Notes: a model not told the origin generated them from the letters alone. 64,000 nucleotides of DNA from Protea cynaroides (GCA_028583415.1 CM053265.1:25428830-25492829), one strand, 5' to 3'; shown: positions 33,022 through 45,141, counted from the first letter of the stretch. Translations and numbers: made by a program.

Positions 33022-33129
33022 CTATTAGATCTGATGAGATCTTCAAAGCTGCGAACATCAATGTGAACTTATGAATTAAGCCCTGTTCCACTGGATCTCA
33101 TGCTGTCTCTAATATATGCTCTTTATTAT

Positions 33130-34355
33130 TTTCTATTGAGCCTGAGGCTGTAGCACATAGTGCAGCATTTGTACTAGGTCTGGCCTCAGGTTTCAATGCC
33201 TACTTTTTACTTAAGGCATCAGCTACAATGTTTGCCTTACTCGGATAGTACTGGATGTCACAATTATAATCCTTCAATAGCTCCAGCCACCTCATCTGTC
33301 TCATATTCAGGTCCTTATGAGTGAAAAAGGTAAGTTAAACTCTTGTGATCTGACTTAATTTGATACTTTTCACCATAAAGGTAGTGCCTCAAAGTCTTGA
33401 TTATGTGAATGACCACTGCTAACTCCAGATCATGTGTAGGATAGTTCTTCTCATGCTCTTTCAATTATCTTGATGCGTAGGCAATCACCTGTTCTCCTTG
33501 CATCAACATACATCCAAGACCCAACCCTGAGGCATCCGTATAAAGGATAAACGGCAAGCCAGGTGTTGGGATGGTCAAGATAGGTGCAGAGACTAGTATT
33601 GACTTCAAAGTTTGAAAGCACTTCTCATACTCATCTGTCCACATGAACTTTTCTCCTTTCTTGGTTAGTCTGGTAAGTGGAACTGCGATTTTTGAGTAGT
33701 CTTCCACGAATCTTCTATAGTAACCAACCAATCTAAGGAAACTACGAATCTTTGCAACTGATTTCGGTGCATCCCATCCTACTATAGCTGCGATCTTGAT
33801 TGGATCTACCTTGATACCATTTGCAGATACTACATGACCCAAGAAGGCCACTTCCTTCAGCCAAAATTTGCATTTCTTGAACTTGGCGTAAAGCTTCTCC
33901 CTTCTCAGCCATTGTAGGGCTGCTCTCAAATGTGTTGCATGAGTCTCTTTGTCCTTTCAGTAGACCAAGATGTAGTCAATGAATATGATGACCGAAGTGT
34001 CCAACATGTCATGAAATACTCGGTTCATCAGTTCCATGAACTATACTGGAGCGTTAGTTAACCCGAATGACATTACAAGGAACTCATAATGCCCATACCT
34101 TGTTTTGAAAACAGTCTTTGGAATATCTCCTGCCTTGATCTTCAATTGGTGATACCCTGATCTAAGATCAATCTTCAAGAAAATATTTGCACCCTGCAAC
34201 TGATCGAACAGATCATCGATCCTAGGCAAAGGGTATCGGTTCTTTATGGTTAACTTGTTCAACTCTCGATAGTCGATACATGGTCGTACGCTACCATCCT
34301 TCTTCTTTATGATTAATACAGGTGCTCCCCATGGCGATATGCTTGGTCGTATGAA
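33130..34355 (-). pseudogene. Element C reverse transcriptase-RNase H, catalytic Asp lost
   Basis: MNKLTIKNRYPLPRIDDLF and SGYHQLKIK mark RT. The catalytic motif reads FIDYILVY instead of FIDD (codons at about 33972-33977), so one metal-binding Asp is lost. The RNase H part has LRLVGYYRRF, ILYTDASGLGLG, EQVIAYASR and further pieces down to about 33180. Stops are near 33465, 33960 and 34380. Confidence 0.85.
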
Positions 34356-35029
34356 ACCCTTATCTAGTAATTCTTGTAATTAGGTCTTCAACTCCTTTAA
34401 TTCTGTAGGGGCCATCCTATACGGTGCCTTAGACACCGGCGCCGACCCAGGCATGAGGTCTATCACTAGCTCTGTAGCCCTCTCTAGAGGTAGACCTGGT
34501 AGATCATCTGGGAACACATCTGGAAACTCTCGTACCACATCTAGATCTTCCATCTTTGGCACCTCTGCAGTGATGTCGACCACAGATACTAAGTACACCA
34601 CTCCTCCCTTCTCTAAACATATCTTAGCTTTTAGGGCAGAGAGGATCAGCTTCCGCTTCCTAGGTAACTTGGTTCCAGTGAAGCTAAACTCTTTTCCCTT
34701 CTCATCTTTAAACATAAGTTTTCTTTCGCCACATAATAAGCTAGTTGAATGATGGTCTAGCCAATCCATTCCCAAGATGACGTCGTAGTCTGCCATCTCA
34801 AGTTGAACTAGATTTGCTTCTAGGTTTTGACCCTCAATACTAACTGTACACGGCCCATAGCATTCATTCAATGCCACTTCTACTCCGAACGGGGAGTGAA
34901 CTCTCAAGCTTGGGGTTAAATACTTAATAAGTAACTCCATTCGCTTCCCAAAAGACATAGAAACAAAGGAGTGTGTGGCCCCAAAGTCAAAGAGTACTCT
35001 AACGGGTACACTAGCTATATTTATAGTTC
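34356..35029 (-). pseudogene. Element C protease
   Basis: VLFDFGATHSFVS near 34960-35005 is the active site (DFGA, as in A), then ADYDVILGMDWLDHHS, a linker EFPDVFPDDLPGLP and SAPVSKAPYRMAPTELKEL leading into RT. The frame 34380-34958 is open over 190 codons. A stop at 34380 separates it from RT. Confidence 0.82.
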
Positions 35030-35110
35030 CTAAAATTTAATTATCCCTTAGTTTTACATGCTCACACACAACAAAATAGTAAGCCAAAAAGTAAGGGACG
35101 TAATCATATC
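35030..35110 (-). other. Intron-like segment between gag and protease (C)
   Basis: 81 nt, AT-rich, ends TTAAATTTTAG, and starts ATATGA where A has GTATGA, a single G-to-A change of the donor. Skipping it joins DVVIG to TINIASVPVRVLFDFG in frame, as in A. Confidence 0.4.
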
Positions 35111-36222
35111 AATAACCACATCAAGTGATGCAGCTGCCTCCTTAGTGGTGGCTGCGAATATCTTTCCTTGCTGTGGCAGTTGCTTCTTAGGTAGTGTACA
35201 GGTCTTTGCATAATGACCCAATTGTTGACAATTGAAACATTTGACATTTGGGTTTTGTCCAGCTAACTGTGACGGTGGTGGTGCATTAATATTCCTTGCT
35301 GGCACTAGCAGACTGAGCCCTGTATGGGCGGAATGGTCTAGTGTTCCCTCCACCCGACGTCTTAGTAGCAGGCCTCTTTAGTCCCTTGTTTTGAGCAAAG
35401 AAGCTGTCTCTTTGGCTTGATTCAATTACCCTAGCAATCTGTACAGTCTCATTATATACTTTCTTCTCCAAGCCCAAGACGTACTTCGGATACTTCCTCA
35501 TAATCCCATGGTGAACCTGTGGGTCTTGGTTTCTTCCTCTTGCATGCTTGCCTGAGCGAAGAAAAATAGCTCTTCATACCTCTACTGGTACGCATCAACA
35601 GTCAACTGGGATTGTTGCAGGTTTAAGAATTCCTTCTCCATTTGATCACGAAAGCTCTTCGGAAAGTTCTTATCCAAGAAAGCTCCCTTGAATATTTCCC
35701 ACGTGATCTGAGTATGCCTTGTCCCCAAGTATGTCTAGGTAGAATTCCACCAGGCATTAGCATCATCCTTGAGCATGTGCGTAGCAAGCAACACCTTCTC
35801 ATCCTCCGTGCAAGTCATTAGATGGAAGTTCTTCTCCATCTCAGCAACCCACTGTGCAGGCCACAGTGGTTTTCCTGGTTTTCCTGTGAAGGTAGGGGGT
35901 TTCAACTTTAAAAACCTATCCAACGCTTGGCTTAGGTCACTCTGCCCCTGTGCATTTGTTCCATACCATGGTAATGGGTATGGATAGATCCCTTGATAGG
36001 CAGACGACGTTGGAAATTGGTATGGTGGTTATGGAATCTGTCCTTGGCCCATCGACCCAATACTACCATCCATTGGCAGTATGGTGTTATTTCTCCCAGA
36101 CTTAGGCGTACCTTCTGTAAGGATATATCCTGGTGGCCTGAACATCTTCAGCATTTCATTCAGGAATGCTTTCTGCTGAGCTTCCATCTGATAAACCAAA
36201 TTTGTCACAATTATCTTAGAGT
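35111..36222 (-). pseudogene. Element C gag, N-terminus missing
   Basis: From the right: IVTNLVYQMEAQQKAFLNEM, the gag domain (FLKLKPPTFTGKP, LWPAQWVAEMEKNF, DDANAWWNST), VYNETVQIARVIE and the knuckle CFNCQQLGHYAKTC (C-x2-C-x4-H-x4-C, near 35210-35255). The usual Pro-rich N-terminus is gone, and the frame abuts the aORF tail at 36222. Stops and frameshifts lie near 35510, 35730 and 35990. Confidence 0.82.
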
Positions 36223-36313
36223 CATGCAGGAGGAGGTACACTGGCTCAAGGTAGCTTATGAGCGTGACTATGACATTGCTGACCCTATTCCTCCTATGCC
36301 CCCATCCCTGTGA
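36222..36313 (+). pseudogene. aORF remnant of C (last 30 codons)
   Basis: Reads MQEEVHWLKVAYERDYD and ends in a Pro-rich MPPSL then TGA. It matches the C-terminus of the H3 copy (EEVHWLQDAYEQDY). The rest of aORF, the divergent region and the gag start are deleted. Confidence 0.7.
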
Positions 36314-36359
36314 TAGGTCTTTTATTTTCTCTCCCTCACAACATGGTTTTTATATAACA

Positions 36360-36389
36360 GGGTAATCGTCCGGCTTGTGGACTGTACCC
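36360..36389 (-). other. Leader hairpin element of C
   Basis: GGGTA and TACCC enclose GTCC-ggcttgt-GGAC, two nested perfect stems, 46 bases beyond the aORF stop. Confidence 0.65.
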
Positions 36390-36569
36390 TATGACACAAT
36401 TAACCCTTGATACTCTTTAGATATTTTATGTTTATAAAATTTTCTTTTTACTTGTTATGGTAATTCATGATCATTCTGTTTGTCACTTTGGTTTCCTCAC
36501 TAGAGCATGACTGTTTATTAATTCCACATTTAGTATAGTATATTATGCTCTTTCATATTTAATCTCAGG

Positions 36570-36635
36570 CAACAAACAAGTGCTTAGGGTGTGTTTTTAT
36601 TAAGACTTTTAAATTCTTCCTATCTCAGTTCATCG
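36570..36635 (-). other. Conserved leader box of C
   Basis: 'caacaaacaagtgctt', 'gtgtgtttttattaaga' and 'tcctatctcagttcatc', as in A, B and H3. Confidence 0.5.
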
Positions 36636-36678
36636 ACTCAGTGAAGTGTAAATATGGTCTGTTGGACAGAGCCTAAGA

Positions 36679-36690
36679 GCTCTGATACCA
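36679..36690 (-). promoter_or_regulatory. Primer-binding site of C
   Basis: TGGTATCAGAGC on the minus strand, three bases from the LTR at 36694; tRNA-iMet type. Confidence 0.9.
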
Positions 36691-36693
36691 AGT

Positions 36694-38892
36694 TGTCACA
36701 CCCCAATTTTGGCTGAACCAGAAGTGTGAGTGAACCATCACTGAACCAACGGTTCATACTAGGATCTCAATAAGACTGTGTCCACTCATACAAATCATTG
36801 CAAATAACCATAATCAGAATATAATAAAATACAGTAGAAGTCTTAAATTAAATGAACTGAATTTGCTATTGATAATTTAAATAAAATATCCAATTATTTT
36901 TCACACCAAAACATAAATAAATATCCTTACATCAATTTATAAATCCAACTGAAAATAAATAAATAAACTAAACAAATCCTAGAGGTACAAGTAGAAAGGG
37001 CACTCGCATGAAGTGTCATGCTCGTCCTCTTCTGCTTGCACCTCTAAAGCAGCAACACCTCCATACGAGAGCATCCATGTAGTCCTCCGTAGTATAACCT
37101 GCATCAACATCTAAAAATACTGTTTACACAAGGGTGAGCTCACAACTTAGCTCAGTAAGACAATCAGACAATGCAACAAACATATGCATGAGTAACATTC
37201 ACATTACGGTATGGTTTTAAGTTTGCAATGTGCTATAAAAAGGATTGGCGGCCACCGCACCTCTATACACAAGTGTGTGAAGCCGCCAATGGATCAAACA
37301 CCACTGTCTTCCCATATGCACCCACCATGGAATAGAGATAGAGCTAAAGCGTCTGGATTAAACACCGCCAACACTTTCCCTAATACCCTACCCATACCAA
37401 TACGTAAGCCCATATTGGCGAGGGTTTGCAAACTGGGCTCGCAACTAACCAATCCTATATGTCATCACAGTAGGCCCTATCCCTGCACAGCTCCCTATGG
37501 CATAGAGATAGAGCTAGAGTCTAGGGTCTAGGCCAGAGACCACAGTGCCACTTCCTCCCCCTGATACCCTACCTGCACCAAGCATGCTAAGAGAGAACGA
37601 TATGAAAAGGTGCTAGCGTGAGGAATGATCCAAGACCCCAGGCCCTTCCCATTTCACACACCAAGGAAAATAATCACTTGCCTAACAGTCACATCCTAGC
37701 ATAGCGAGTATGCATGAACAATAATATTAACTGAAAGCAAAGGAAGACATGCGAGTATGCACAAACATCAGTCCATAGAATCGTAATTATTAACAACGTT
37801 TTACTATTAGTAAATTATTAGGGTTTAGGTCCGATTCTCTTACCTGACGCTTGTTTGATAGCTTGCTCTACGTCACAGAATCCAAACTTGCTATCACAAG
37901 GTCCTACATGATGTTAGGGTTGAGTTAGAATAGTTTTTCTTAGGGTTTATGTTGGTCGAAAAACCAACAAGGTTAAAACACTCCTCATAGTGCAGACCGG
38001 TCATGGGTACAGGTTATAGGTACCTGCTACGGTACTGTGGGGAAAGGTGCGACCGGTATGGTCGACCGGTTACCACTTACCAGTCTTCGAGAGATACCGG
38101 TCGCAGGTACTGATCGCATAGGGTGCAACAGGTATGGTTGACCGGTATGTCTCTGGAAGACCATACATCCGGTTCTCGCCTTCTGTCAGTCACCCCCTAT
38201 TGAATCTAGGGTTTCTCCTATACATTCTAGGTCTAAGCAATGAGTTAGAGTTGTTTCCAACTCCATTCAAGTCCTAGTTTCGATGATCTTCAACCTAGAA
38301 CTTGAATCTAAGGTTTACCGACTGTATTAGGGTTTGACGAAAAATTCAGATTTTGATCAACAATTCACCTTACATGGTATTAATTTAATCATGACTAACC
38401 ATTCTAGAATGCTTAACATAGAGGAAGGTTTAAGCACTTACCGTTGGTTCTTGGTAGAGTGTTCTTTGTCCAACGGCAATGGCGGCTCTTCTCTCTCTTT
38501 CCTTAGCTCTTTCTCTTTCTTCAATCTCTTTCTCCTCTCTAGGGTTTGTGAGGATCAATGAAAGGGATTTAAGGAGGTTTAGGGGTCCTTATATAGACTA
38601 GGGTTGAGTTTAGGATGTCCCTTTACGTTAGGAAAGTCCTAGGGTTAGAAATTTGGAAAGTAGAACCCGCAGTGATCCATTTCCAGATCTAAGTGGTTTG
38701 CTGCGCAGGCTATACTGGTCCACCGGTACCATAGACCGGTACCATCGACCGGTATGAAATATTTCATACTTTGATGTCCGTTTTCATACCTGATTGTCAT
38801 CTGATCATCCCATCTGGCCCAGTGATGATTGGAAGACCTCTTACAACATGAATGAATGGTTTAGATCGTGTTCATGGAGTGCAGGTCTTAAA
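36694..38892 (-). repeat. Shared LTR of C (5' LTR of C, 3' LTR of the second copy)
   Basis: 2199 bp, TGTCACACCCC to GTCTTAAA (for TTACA). A PBS adjoins on the left and a polypurine tract (ACTCCCCCACCC on plus) on the right, so it is bounded like a 5' and a 3' LTR at once. Its mini-ORF (36979-37078) has a 2-nt deletion. TATA box at 38587-38596, arrays at 38015-38150 and 38708-38755. Confidence 0.88.
36979..37078 (-). pseudogene. LTR mini-ORF, C shared-LTR copy, frameshifted
   Basis: Starts MDA and ends with the SCECPFCVYL-type region, but two bases are lost after the fourth codon (GCCGGAGC to GAGAGC), breaking the frame. Confidence 0.5.
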
Positions 38893-39665
38893 ACTCCCCC
38901 ACCCTTAAAAGAAATTTTGTCCCCAAAATTTGCATGTAGGTTTCACAACTCCCCTACCCTTAAAATAAATTTTGGCTTCAAAATTTGGACGTACCTTGGT
39001 CCTCAAAAAGGTTAGGGTATTCCTTTCGCATCGCGTTCTCTTCCTCCCAAGTGATTTCTTCTACATCTTGGCTTTTTCAATGCACTTTCACATAATGGAT
39101 ATCCTTGCTTCGGAGATGTTGTACCTTTCGGCTTGTGAGCATCACAAGTACTACTTCAAATGTCAAGTCCTCTGTCAAGTTTGGTGGGTCTACTATCAAG
39201 ATGTGCGATGGATCCCTGATGTACTTCTTCAATAAAGAAACATGGAACACATCATGAACGCTTGACATGGATGGTGGTAGAGCCAGTTGATATGCCACAT
39301 TACCACGTCTGGTCAAAATCTCGTCCCACATACCTGGGGCATAGCTTTTCCCTTCTTACCAAACCATTTCAAACCTCGCAAAGGTGATATCTTTAAGAAC
39401 ACCTTATCACCCGCTACGAACTCCAGATCTCGACGTCGGTTATCAGCATAGTGCTTTTGTCGAACTTGAGTTGTCTTCACTCTTTTCTTGATTTGATCAA
39501 TCACTCGACAAGTTTCTTCGACGAACTTCAGTCCTACAATCCTTCTCTCTCCCACCTCATTCCATAACAGAGGTGTACGATATTTCTTCCCATAAAGTGC
39601 TTCATATGGAGCCATTTAGATCATAGCCTGTAACTATTGTTATAAGCAAACTCGATGAGCGATAG
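38893..39665 (-). pseudogene. Second C copy: integrase C-terminus only
   Basis: Polypurine tract, then on the minus strand EFAYNNSY, MAPYEALYGKKYRTPLLWNE, DKVFLKISPLRGLKWF, SVHDVFHVSLLKKYIRDP and SRKVQHLRSKDIHYVKVH. Similarity to 31580-32270 is high. It stops abruptly at about 39665, where plus-strand protease of B begins. Confidence 0.82.
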
Positions 39666-40840
39666 TTTAGTTTTGCGGGAACCAAACTTCCAAGTAAACA
39701 AAAACTCATTCTCTCTGCATTAAAGGCTAGAAAATGCCTCGAGAAAGGAGGAATTGGGTATCTAGTATCTGTGGTCGACCTCACCAAGGAAGCATCACGA
39801 ATGGAGGATATTGAACTTGTACGTAAATTTTCAGATGTATTTCCTGAGGAACTACTAGGACTACCACCCGATCGACCGACAGAGTTCATTATTGATCTTA
39901 TACCCGGAGCCGCACCAGTATCGAAAGCACCCTATCGAATGGCTCCTACTAAACTGAAGGAACTGAATGTCCAATTACAGGAATTACTAGACAAGGGTTA
40001 TATCAGACCCAGCATATCACCATGGGGAGCACCAGTATTGTTCGTGAAAAAGAAGGACGGTAGCATTCAACTGTGTATAAATTATCGAGAATTGAATAAG
40101 CTTATAATCAAGAATCGGTACCCGTTGCCTCAGATTGATGACTTGTTCAATCAGTTGCAAGGTGCCAAAGTGTTCTCCAAAATTGATCTTTGGTCAAGAT
40201 AGCATCAGTTGAAGATTAAGAAAGGTGATATTTCGAAGACAGCATTCAAAATCAGATATGGACATTATGAATTTTTAGTTATGTCTTTTGGATTGACTAA
40301 TGCACTTGTAACTTTTATGGAACTCATGAATCGGGTATTCCATGATATGTTGGATATGTTAGTCATTGTATTTATTGATGACATACTAGTCTAGTCCAAG
40401 GACAAAGAAACTCATGTCACAAATCTAAGAGCCGCTTTGCAACAATTAAGAAAAGATAAGCTTTACGTAAAATTTACAAAGTATGAATTCTAGTTGAATG
40501 AAGTCACTTTCTTAGGCCATGTTGTATCCACTGAAGGAATTAAAGTGGATCCTAGCAAGATTGAAGCCATTGTGAAATGGGAAGCACCTAAGAATGTTGC
40601 AGAAATAAGAAGTTTCTTTGGTTTAGCTGGTTATTATCAACGATTCTTGGAAGATTACCCTAGAATCACCGTACCTCTCACCAGTTTGACAAAAAAAGGA
40701 GAAAAGTTTGTTTGGACTGATAAATGTGAAGAGTGTTTCCAAACATTGAAGGCTAGATTGATATCAGCTCCCATCTTGACTATTTCGATCCCAGGACAAA
40801 CACTTACCTTGTACACCGATGTGTTTGGGTTAGGCTTAGA
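39666..40840 (+). pseudogene. Element B protease end and reverse transcriptase
   Basis: Begins inside the protease-RT linker (SFAGTKL). Then SVVDLTKEASRMEDIE and LLDKGYIRPSISPWGAPVLF, YPLPQIDDLFNQLQGAKVF, and the catalytic FIDDILV (Asp codons 40377-40382) directly followed by a stop. FFGLAGYYQRF starts the connection. The protease active site is deleted. Stops at 40200, 40395 and 40492 lie largely in one frame. Confidence 0.86.
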
Positions 40841-41235
40841 TGCTTATGCAAGGAGAACAAGTAATTGCGTATGCCTCAAGACAATTAAAGACACATGAGA
40901 AGAACTATCCCACTCTTGACTTGGAATTAGCAGCAGTAGTACATGCTGTCATGATATGGAGACATTATTTATATGGAGAGATATTTCAGATTAAATCAGA
41001 TCATAAGAGTCTCACTCATCTTTTTAATTAGAAGGAGTTGAACATGAGACAAAGAAGATGGCTGGAATTATTAAAGGATTATGATTGTGATATCCAGTAT
41101 CATCCAGAAAAAGTTAATGTAGTTGCTGACGGACTAAGCAGGAAAGCAATGACAAAATCCCAAGAAGAAGTTAGTGCAAATGCTGTGGCGCATGTCACAG
41201 GGAGAGTATTTAATTACGATAAAGAGTAGTTCGTG
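40841..41235 (+). pseudogene. Element B RNase H
   Basis: MLMQGEQVIAYASRQLKTHE, LELAAVVHAVMIWRHYL, KSDHKSLTHLF, a stop, RQRRWLELLKDYDCDIQYHP and VVADGLSRKAM. A small shift near 40830 separates it from YTDVFGLGL. Confidence 0.85.
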
Positions 41236-42779
41236 ATTGATATTTCAGATGAATCAACTAACCAAGGGTTTATTCATCTATTCTCAAACATGTTTTCTAC
41301 ATTGATGATTGTACCTGATCTATTAGACAAAGTGAAAGCCGCTATTAAATCAGACCCTTATCTGAGAACGGTGCGAAAAATGTAGGACTACTCCTGAGTT
41401 CACCTTAGACATTGAAAAGGTACTAAGATACAAAGGAAGGGTATGTGTTCCTGAAAATGAAGACTTGGATATTAGACACAAACTAATGAAGGAAGCTCAC
41501 ACCACCGCTTATTTGGTACATTCTGGAAGCACGAAGATGTATCATGATCTGAAGAAACTATATTGGTGGAGAGGAATGGAAGCGAATGTAGCTAAATTTG
41601 TATCTCAATGCTTGAATTGTCACTAGGTAAAGGCTGAAAGACAAAGACCTGTAGGATTATTGCAGCCACTGCCAGAACCAGCATGGAAATGGGACTGCAT
41701 CACTATGGACTTCATCACCGGGTTACCATTGACTCCCCGAGTACTTGACGCGGTCTGGGTGATTGTGGATCGTTTGACCAAGACAGATCGTTTCATAGCT
41801 ATACGAACTCAGTATACCCTAGAGAGGTTAGCTAAGCTTTATGTAGATAATATTGTCTGATTACATGGTGTACCTGAAAGCATTGTGTCTGATAGAGACC
41901 CACGCTTTACCTGAAAGTTTGGGAAGGATTACAGAAGGTTATGGGTACAACATTGAAGTTTAGTACTGCATTCCATCCTCAGACAGACGGACAGTCGGAG
42001 CATACTATTCAGATTTTAGAAGACATGCTTCCAGCTTGTGTCATTGATTTCAAAGGATCGTGGGATGAGAAATTACCATTGATTGAGTTCGCTTATAACA
42101 ACAGCTATCAAGCGACTATATAGATGTCACCCTATGAAGCACTGTATGGTAGGAAATGTCGAACTCCTTTGTTTTGGAATGAAGTTGGAGAACAGAGTAT
42201 TGTTAGACCAGAGTTTGTTGAAGAGACTTGTTGAGTAGTCAACATTATCAAGGAAAGAGTCTGAATAGCTCAGAACTGTTAGAAGCAATATGCAGATAAT
42301 CGACGCAAAGATCTCGAATTCACCATAGGTGATAAGGTATTTCTAAAAATATCTCCTATGCGTGGTTTGAAAAGGTTTGGACAGAAGGGAAAGCTGTGTC
42401 CCAGATATATTGGACTTTATGATGTTTTAGATAGACGTGGAAAATCAGCATATCAGTTAGCACTACCACCATCAATGTTTAGTGTACATGATGTATTCCA
42501 TGTCTCACAATTGAAGAAGTACGTCAGAGATCCAACACACATGTTAACAATGGATCCACTGGATTTGACTGATGATTTGATGTTCGAAGTAGTACCTTTT
42601 GAGATCAATAGCCAAAAAGTGCAACGTCTTCGTAACCACGACATTTACTATGTTAAAGTTACTTAAAGAAGCCAAAATGTAGAAGAAATTACATGGGAAG
42701 AAGAGAACACTAAGCGGAAGCAATATCCTCACCAATTCGATTCGAAAGGTATTTGAAAATTTTGAGGACAAAATTTATA
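41236..42779 (+). pseudogene. Element B integrase with chromodomain
   Basis: SGSTKMYHDLKKLYWW...FVSQCLNCH starts the zinc finger. The core has MDFITGLPLTP, VSDRDPRF (decayed around 41890-41915 by a small deletion) and FHPQTDGQSEHTIQ. Then SVHDVFHVSQLKKYVRDP and SQKVQRLRNHDIYYVKVT with EEITWEEEN. Stops are at 41624, 41859, 42121 and others. Next comes the polypurine tract. Confidence 0.86.
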
Positions 42780-42793
42780 TAAGAGGGGGGAGT
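42780..42793 (+). other. Polypurine tract of B
   Basis: AAGAGGGGGGAGT precedes the 3' LTR directly. Confidence 0.8.
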
Positions 42794-45136
42794 TGTAAGA
42801 CTCACGCTCCACTAATTTGGTCTAACAGTGTCGTGCCAGGTCTTCCCATCATTCCTAGACCAAGTGGACAGAGCATGTGAAGATAGATCACTAACCAGGT
42901 ATGAAAATCGAGTTAAAAACACTGAAAACATACCTAAGGTCGCATACCTGGGTAGGCATGATCGACCGTAAGGAAGGGAACAAAAATCTCAAATCCAGAA
43001 CCACACAGTCAATGATTTTGACCCTACGATCGATAGTTTATGCGACCGTATGATCGACCGTGAGACCCCAGATCAGACTCTGAGTTTTGGAAACTTTCCT
43101 AAACTAAAGGATTGCTTTCCTAATTGAAAGAGGACTCTATAAGGAGATTTTTCCTCTATATAAAGGACATCCCTCAGACCTTTTTCACTCTTTTAGAACA
43201 TTAGTAAACCCTAGAGAAAGAGAAAGAAGAGAAGGAAGAGAAGGAGAAGAAGAAAAAGCTAAGGAAAGGAATTTGCTGAGAAGAGATTGGCTCTCTATCA
43301 CAGGCAAAGGTATGAAACGAATCTCTGGAGATGTAAACTTTGAGGAATAAGACTTCTATGAAAGATAAGCAATATCAACCTATTATGATCTATGTGATTT
43401 CCTTGAGAAAATTCCAAGGAGAACCATGAGGAGTGAATTTGATGATTAGAGTTGATAAGAAACTACTAATGATGGCCATAGGATAACCTTAGAATAAACC
43501 CCATTGAAGATCAGAAGAATTAACCCAGGAAGAACTCGAATTGCATGTAGCCTGTGACCAGAAATCTCAAGGTCGCAACTACGATCGACCATAGCATGAC
43601 CAGCATGACCAGAGGATCGACCATAGGCATTCGAGAAGATTTTAGAAACCATATGGTCACAGGTACGGTCGCACCATATGCGACCGTAGGGTATCGACCG
43701 TAGGCAGTAAGGTCGATACAGTATGAGACCATAGGACCAATCCAACACCTATCAGTGCTCTTTTTCGATTTTCGACTACTGTAACATGTCACATATGAAC
43801 CCTAACTTAAATTCATATAACTTTTAGGTTGTTAAATCAATTCAAGGAGACTTTCAAGGTTTATAAGGAGATCGAGTATTGCTAATAGGTGAGGGAACAA
43901 GACCTAAACTAATTGGTTAATAACAAACTATTTATTTTATTGAATCCAATGCCATGATTGATTCCATGCTTGTATGCTTGTAATGTGCATCTCAGATGTC
44001 ATCCAATATTCCTGCTATTACTTTTCATGCATATTTAATTCTATTTATTTATAACATGATGATGATGATGATGCTAGGAATATGCATGTAAATATATGTG
44101 TGTGGTTGGTGTGTTGGATGTGAGTAGAGCATCAGGGGGAGGATGTGGCATGGTGGCCTTCGACCTTATCACCAGACTCTAGCTCTATCTCTACTCAAGT
44201 CTTGTCCACTAACATCATCGTATCACCGTTACTTAGCAGAACTATTATGTCGTAGGGCATCAGGGGAGGTGGTCTCGGACCGTGTGGTCTCTGACTCTGT
44301 CGGGGGGCCTTAGCTCTATCTGTATGGATGTATTGAGGGATGTTGGGGTGAGGCCTTGGGTACACTGTTTGGCATTAGGATTGGTTAGTTGCGAGCCCAG
44401 TTTGCAAGGCCTCGCCAATAGGGGCTTATGTGTTGGTATGGGTAGGGCATCAGGGGAAGAGTTGGCGGTGTTTGATCTGGACACTTTAGCTCTATCTCTA
44501 TTCCATTATGGGTACATGTGGGATGGCAATGGTGTGTGATCCATTGGGCAGATTTACACACTTGTGTATAGAGGTGCGGCGGCCACCAAACCTTTTTATA
44601 GCATATTCCAAACTTATAAACCAGACCAAAGATATGAATTGAATGCATGCATATGTTTGTTGCATTGTTTTATTTGCTCAATGAGTCATTATATGTGCTC
44701 ACCCTTTCGACGTCGAATATTTTTAGTTGATGATGCAGGTCCTACTGTTAAAGAATATATGAATGCTCCTACGTATGGACACATTGCTACGATGGACGTA
44801 GAAGCTGAAGAAGATGCACATGATTCATCATGCCAGTGCAACCAATGTGTTTTTGCTAAAGTTTAGTTATAATTTGAACATCAGATATGTAATTGATTAT
44901 TTATTTTTATGTCTTGTGGTTTGGAGATAATTAGATTAAATACTTATTTATCACTGTTAGACTCTCAGTTCATTATCTGTAAAACTTCCGCTTATTTGTT
45001 TATTACCTTTGATTATTAATGTAGAATGTATATGTGGTTTGATATGGGGGGTATGACCTATACGAGATCCTGGGTAAACCATTGGTTTATTGGTTTCATT
45101 ACACCATTTTACTTAGACCAGAATTGGGGTGTGATA
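42794..45136 (+). repeat. 3' LTR of element B
   Basis: 2343 bp, TGTAAGACTC to GGTGTGATA (C to T in the terminal CA). Arrays at 42945-43070 and 43565-43735, TATA box 43159-43164. It differs from the 5' LTR by scattered substitutions, many of them C/T or G/A, so the insertion is not recent. Confidence 0.92.
44759..44866 (+). CDS. LTR mini-ORF, B 3' copy (stop lost, two codons longer)
   Basis: Starts MNAPTYGHIATMD and ends SCQCNQCVFAKV then TAG. The usual TAA has changed to AAA. C-x-C-x2-C is kept. Confidence 0.5.
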   Translation: MNAPTYGHIATMDVEAEEDAHDSSCQCNQCVFAKV

Positions 45137-45141
45137 GAGCA

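Larger units (their letters stand above)
29326..39665 (-). mobile_element. Element C complex: LTR-internal-LTR-partial internal, minus strand
   Basis: This is a chromovirus of a different subfamily. Left LTR 29326-31495, internal 31496-36693, LTR 36694-38892, then a second polypurine tract and the integrase end of a second copy (38893-39665). The middle LTR therefore serves two internal regions. The left end lies in the B aORF next to ACAAG (29321-29325). The right partner duplication is lost in the deletion that joins C to the B protease at about 39665. Confidence 0.85.
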
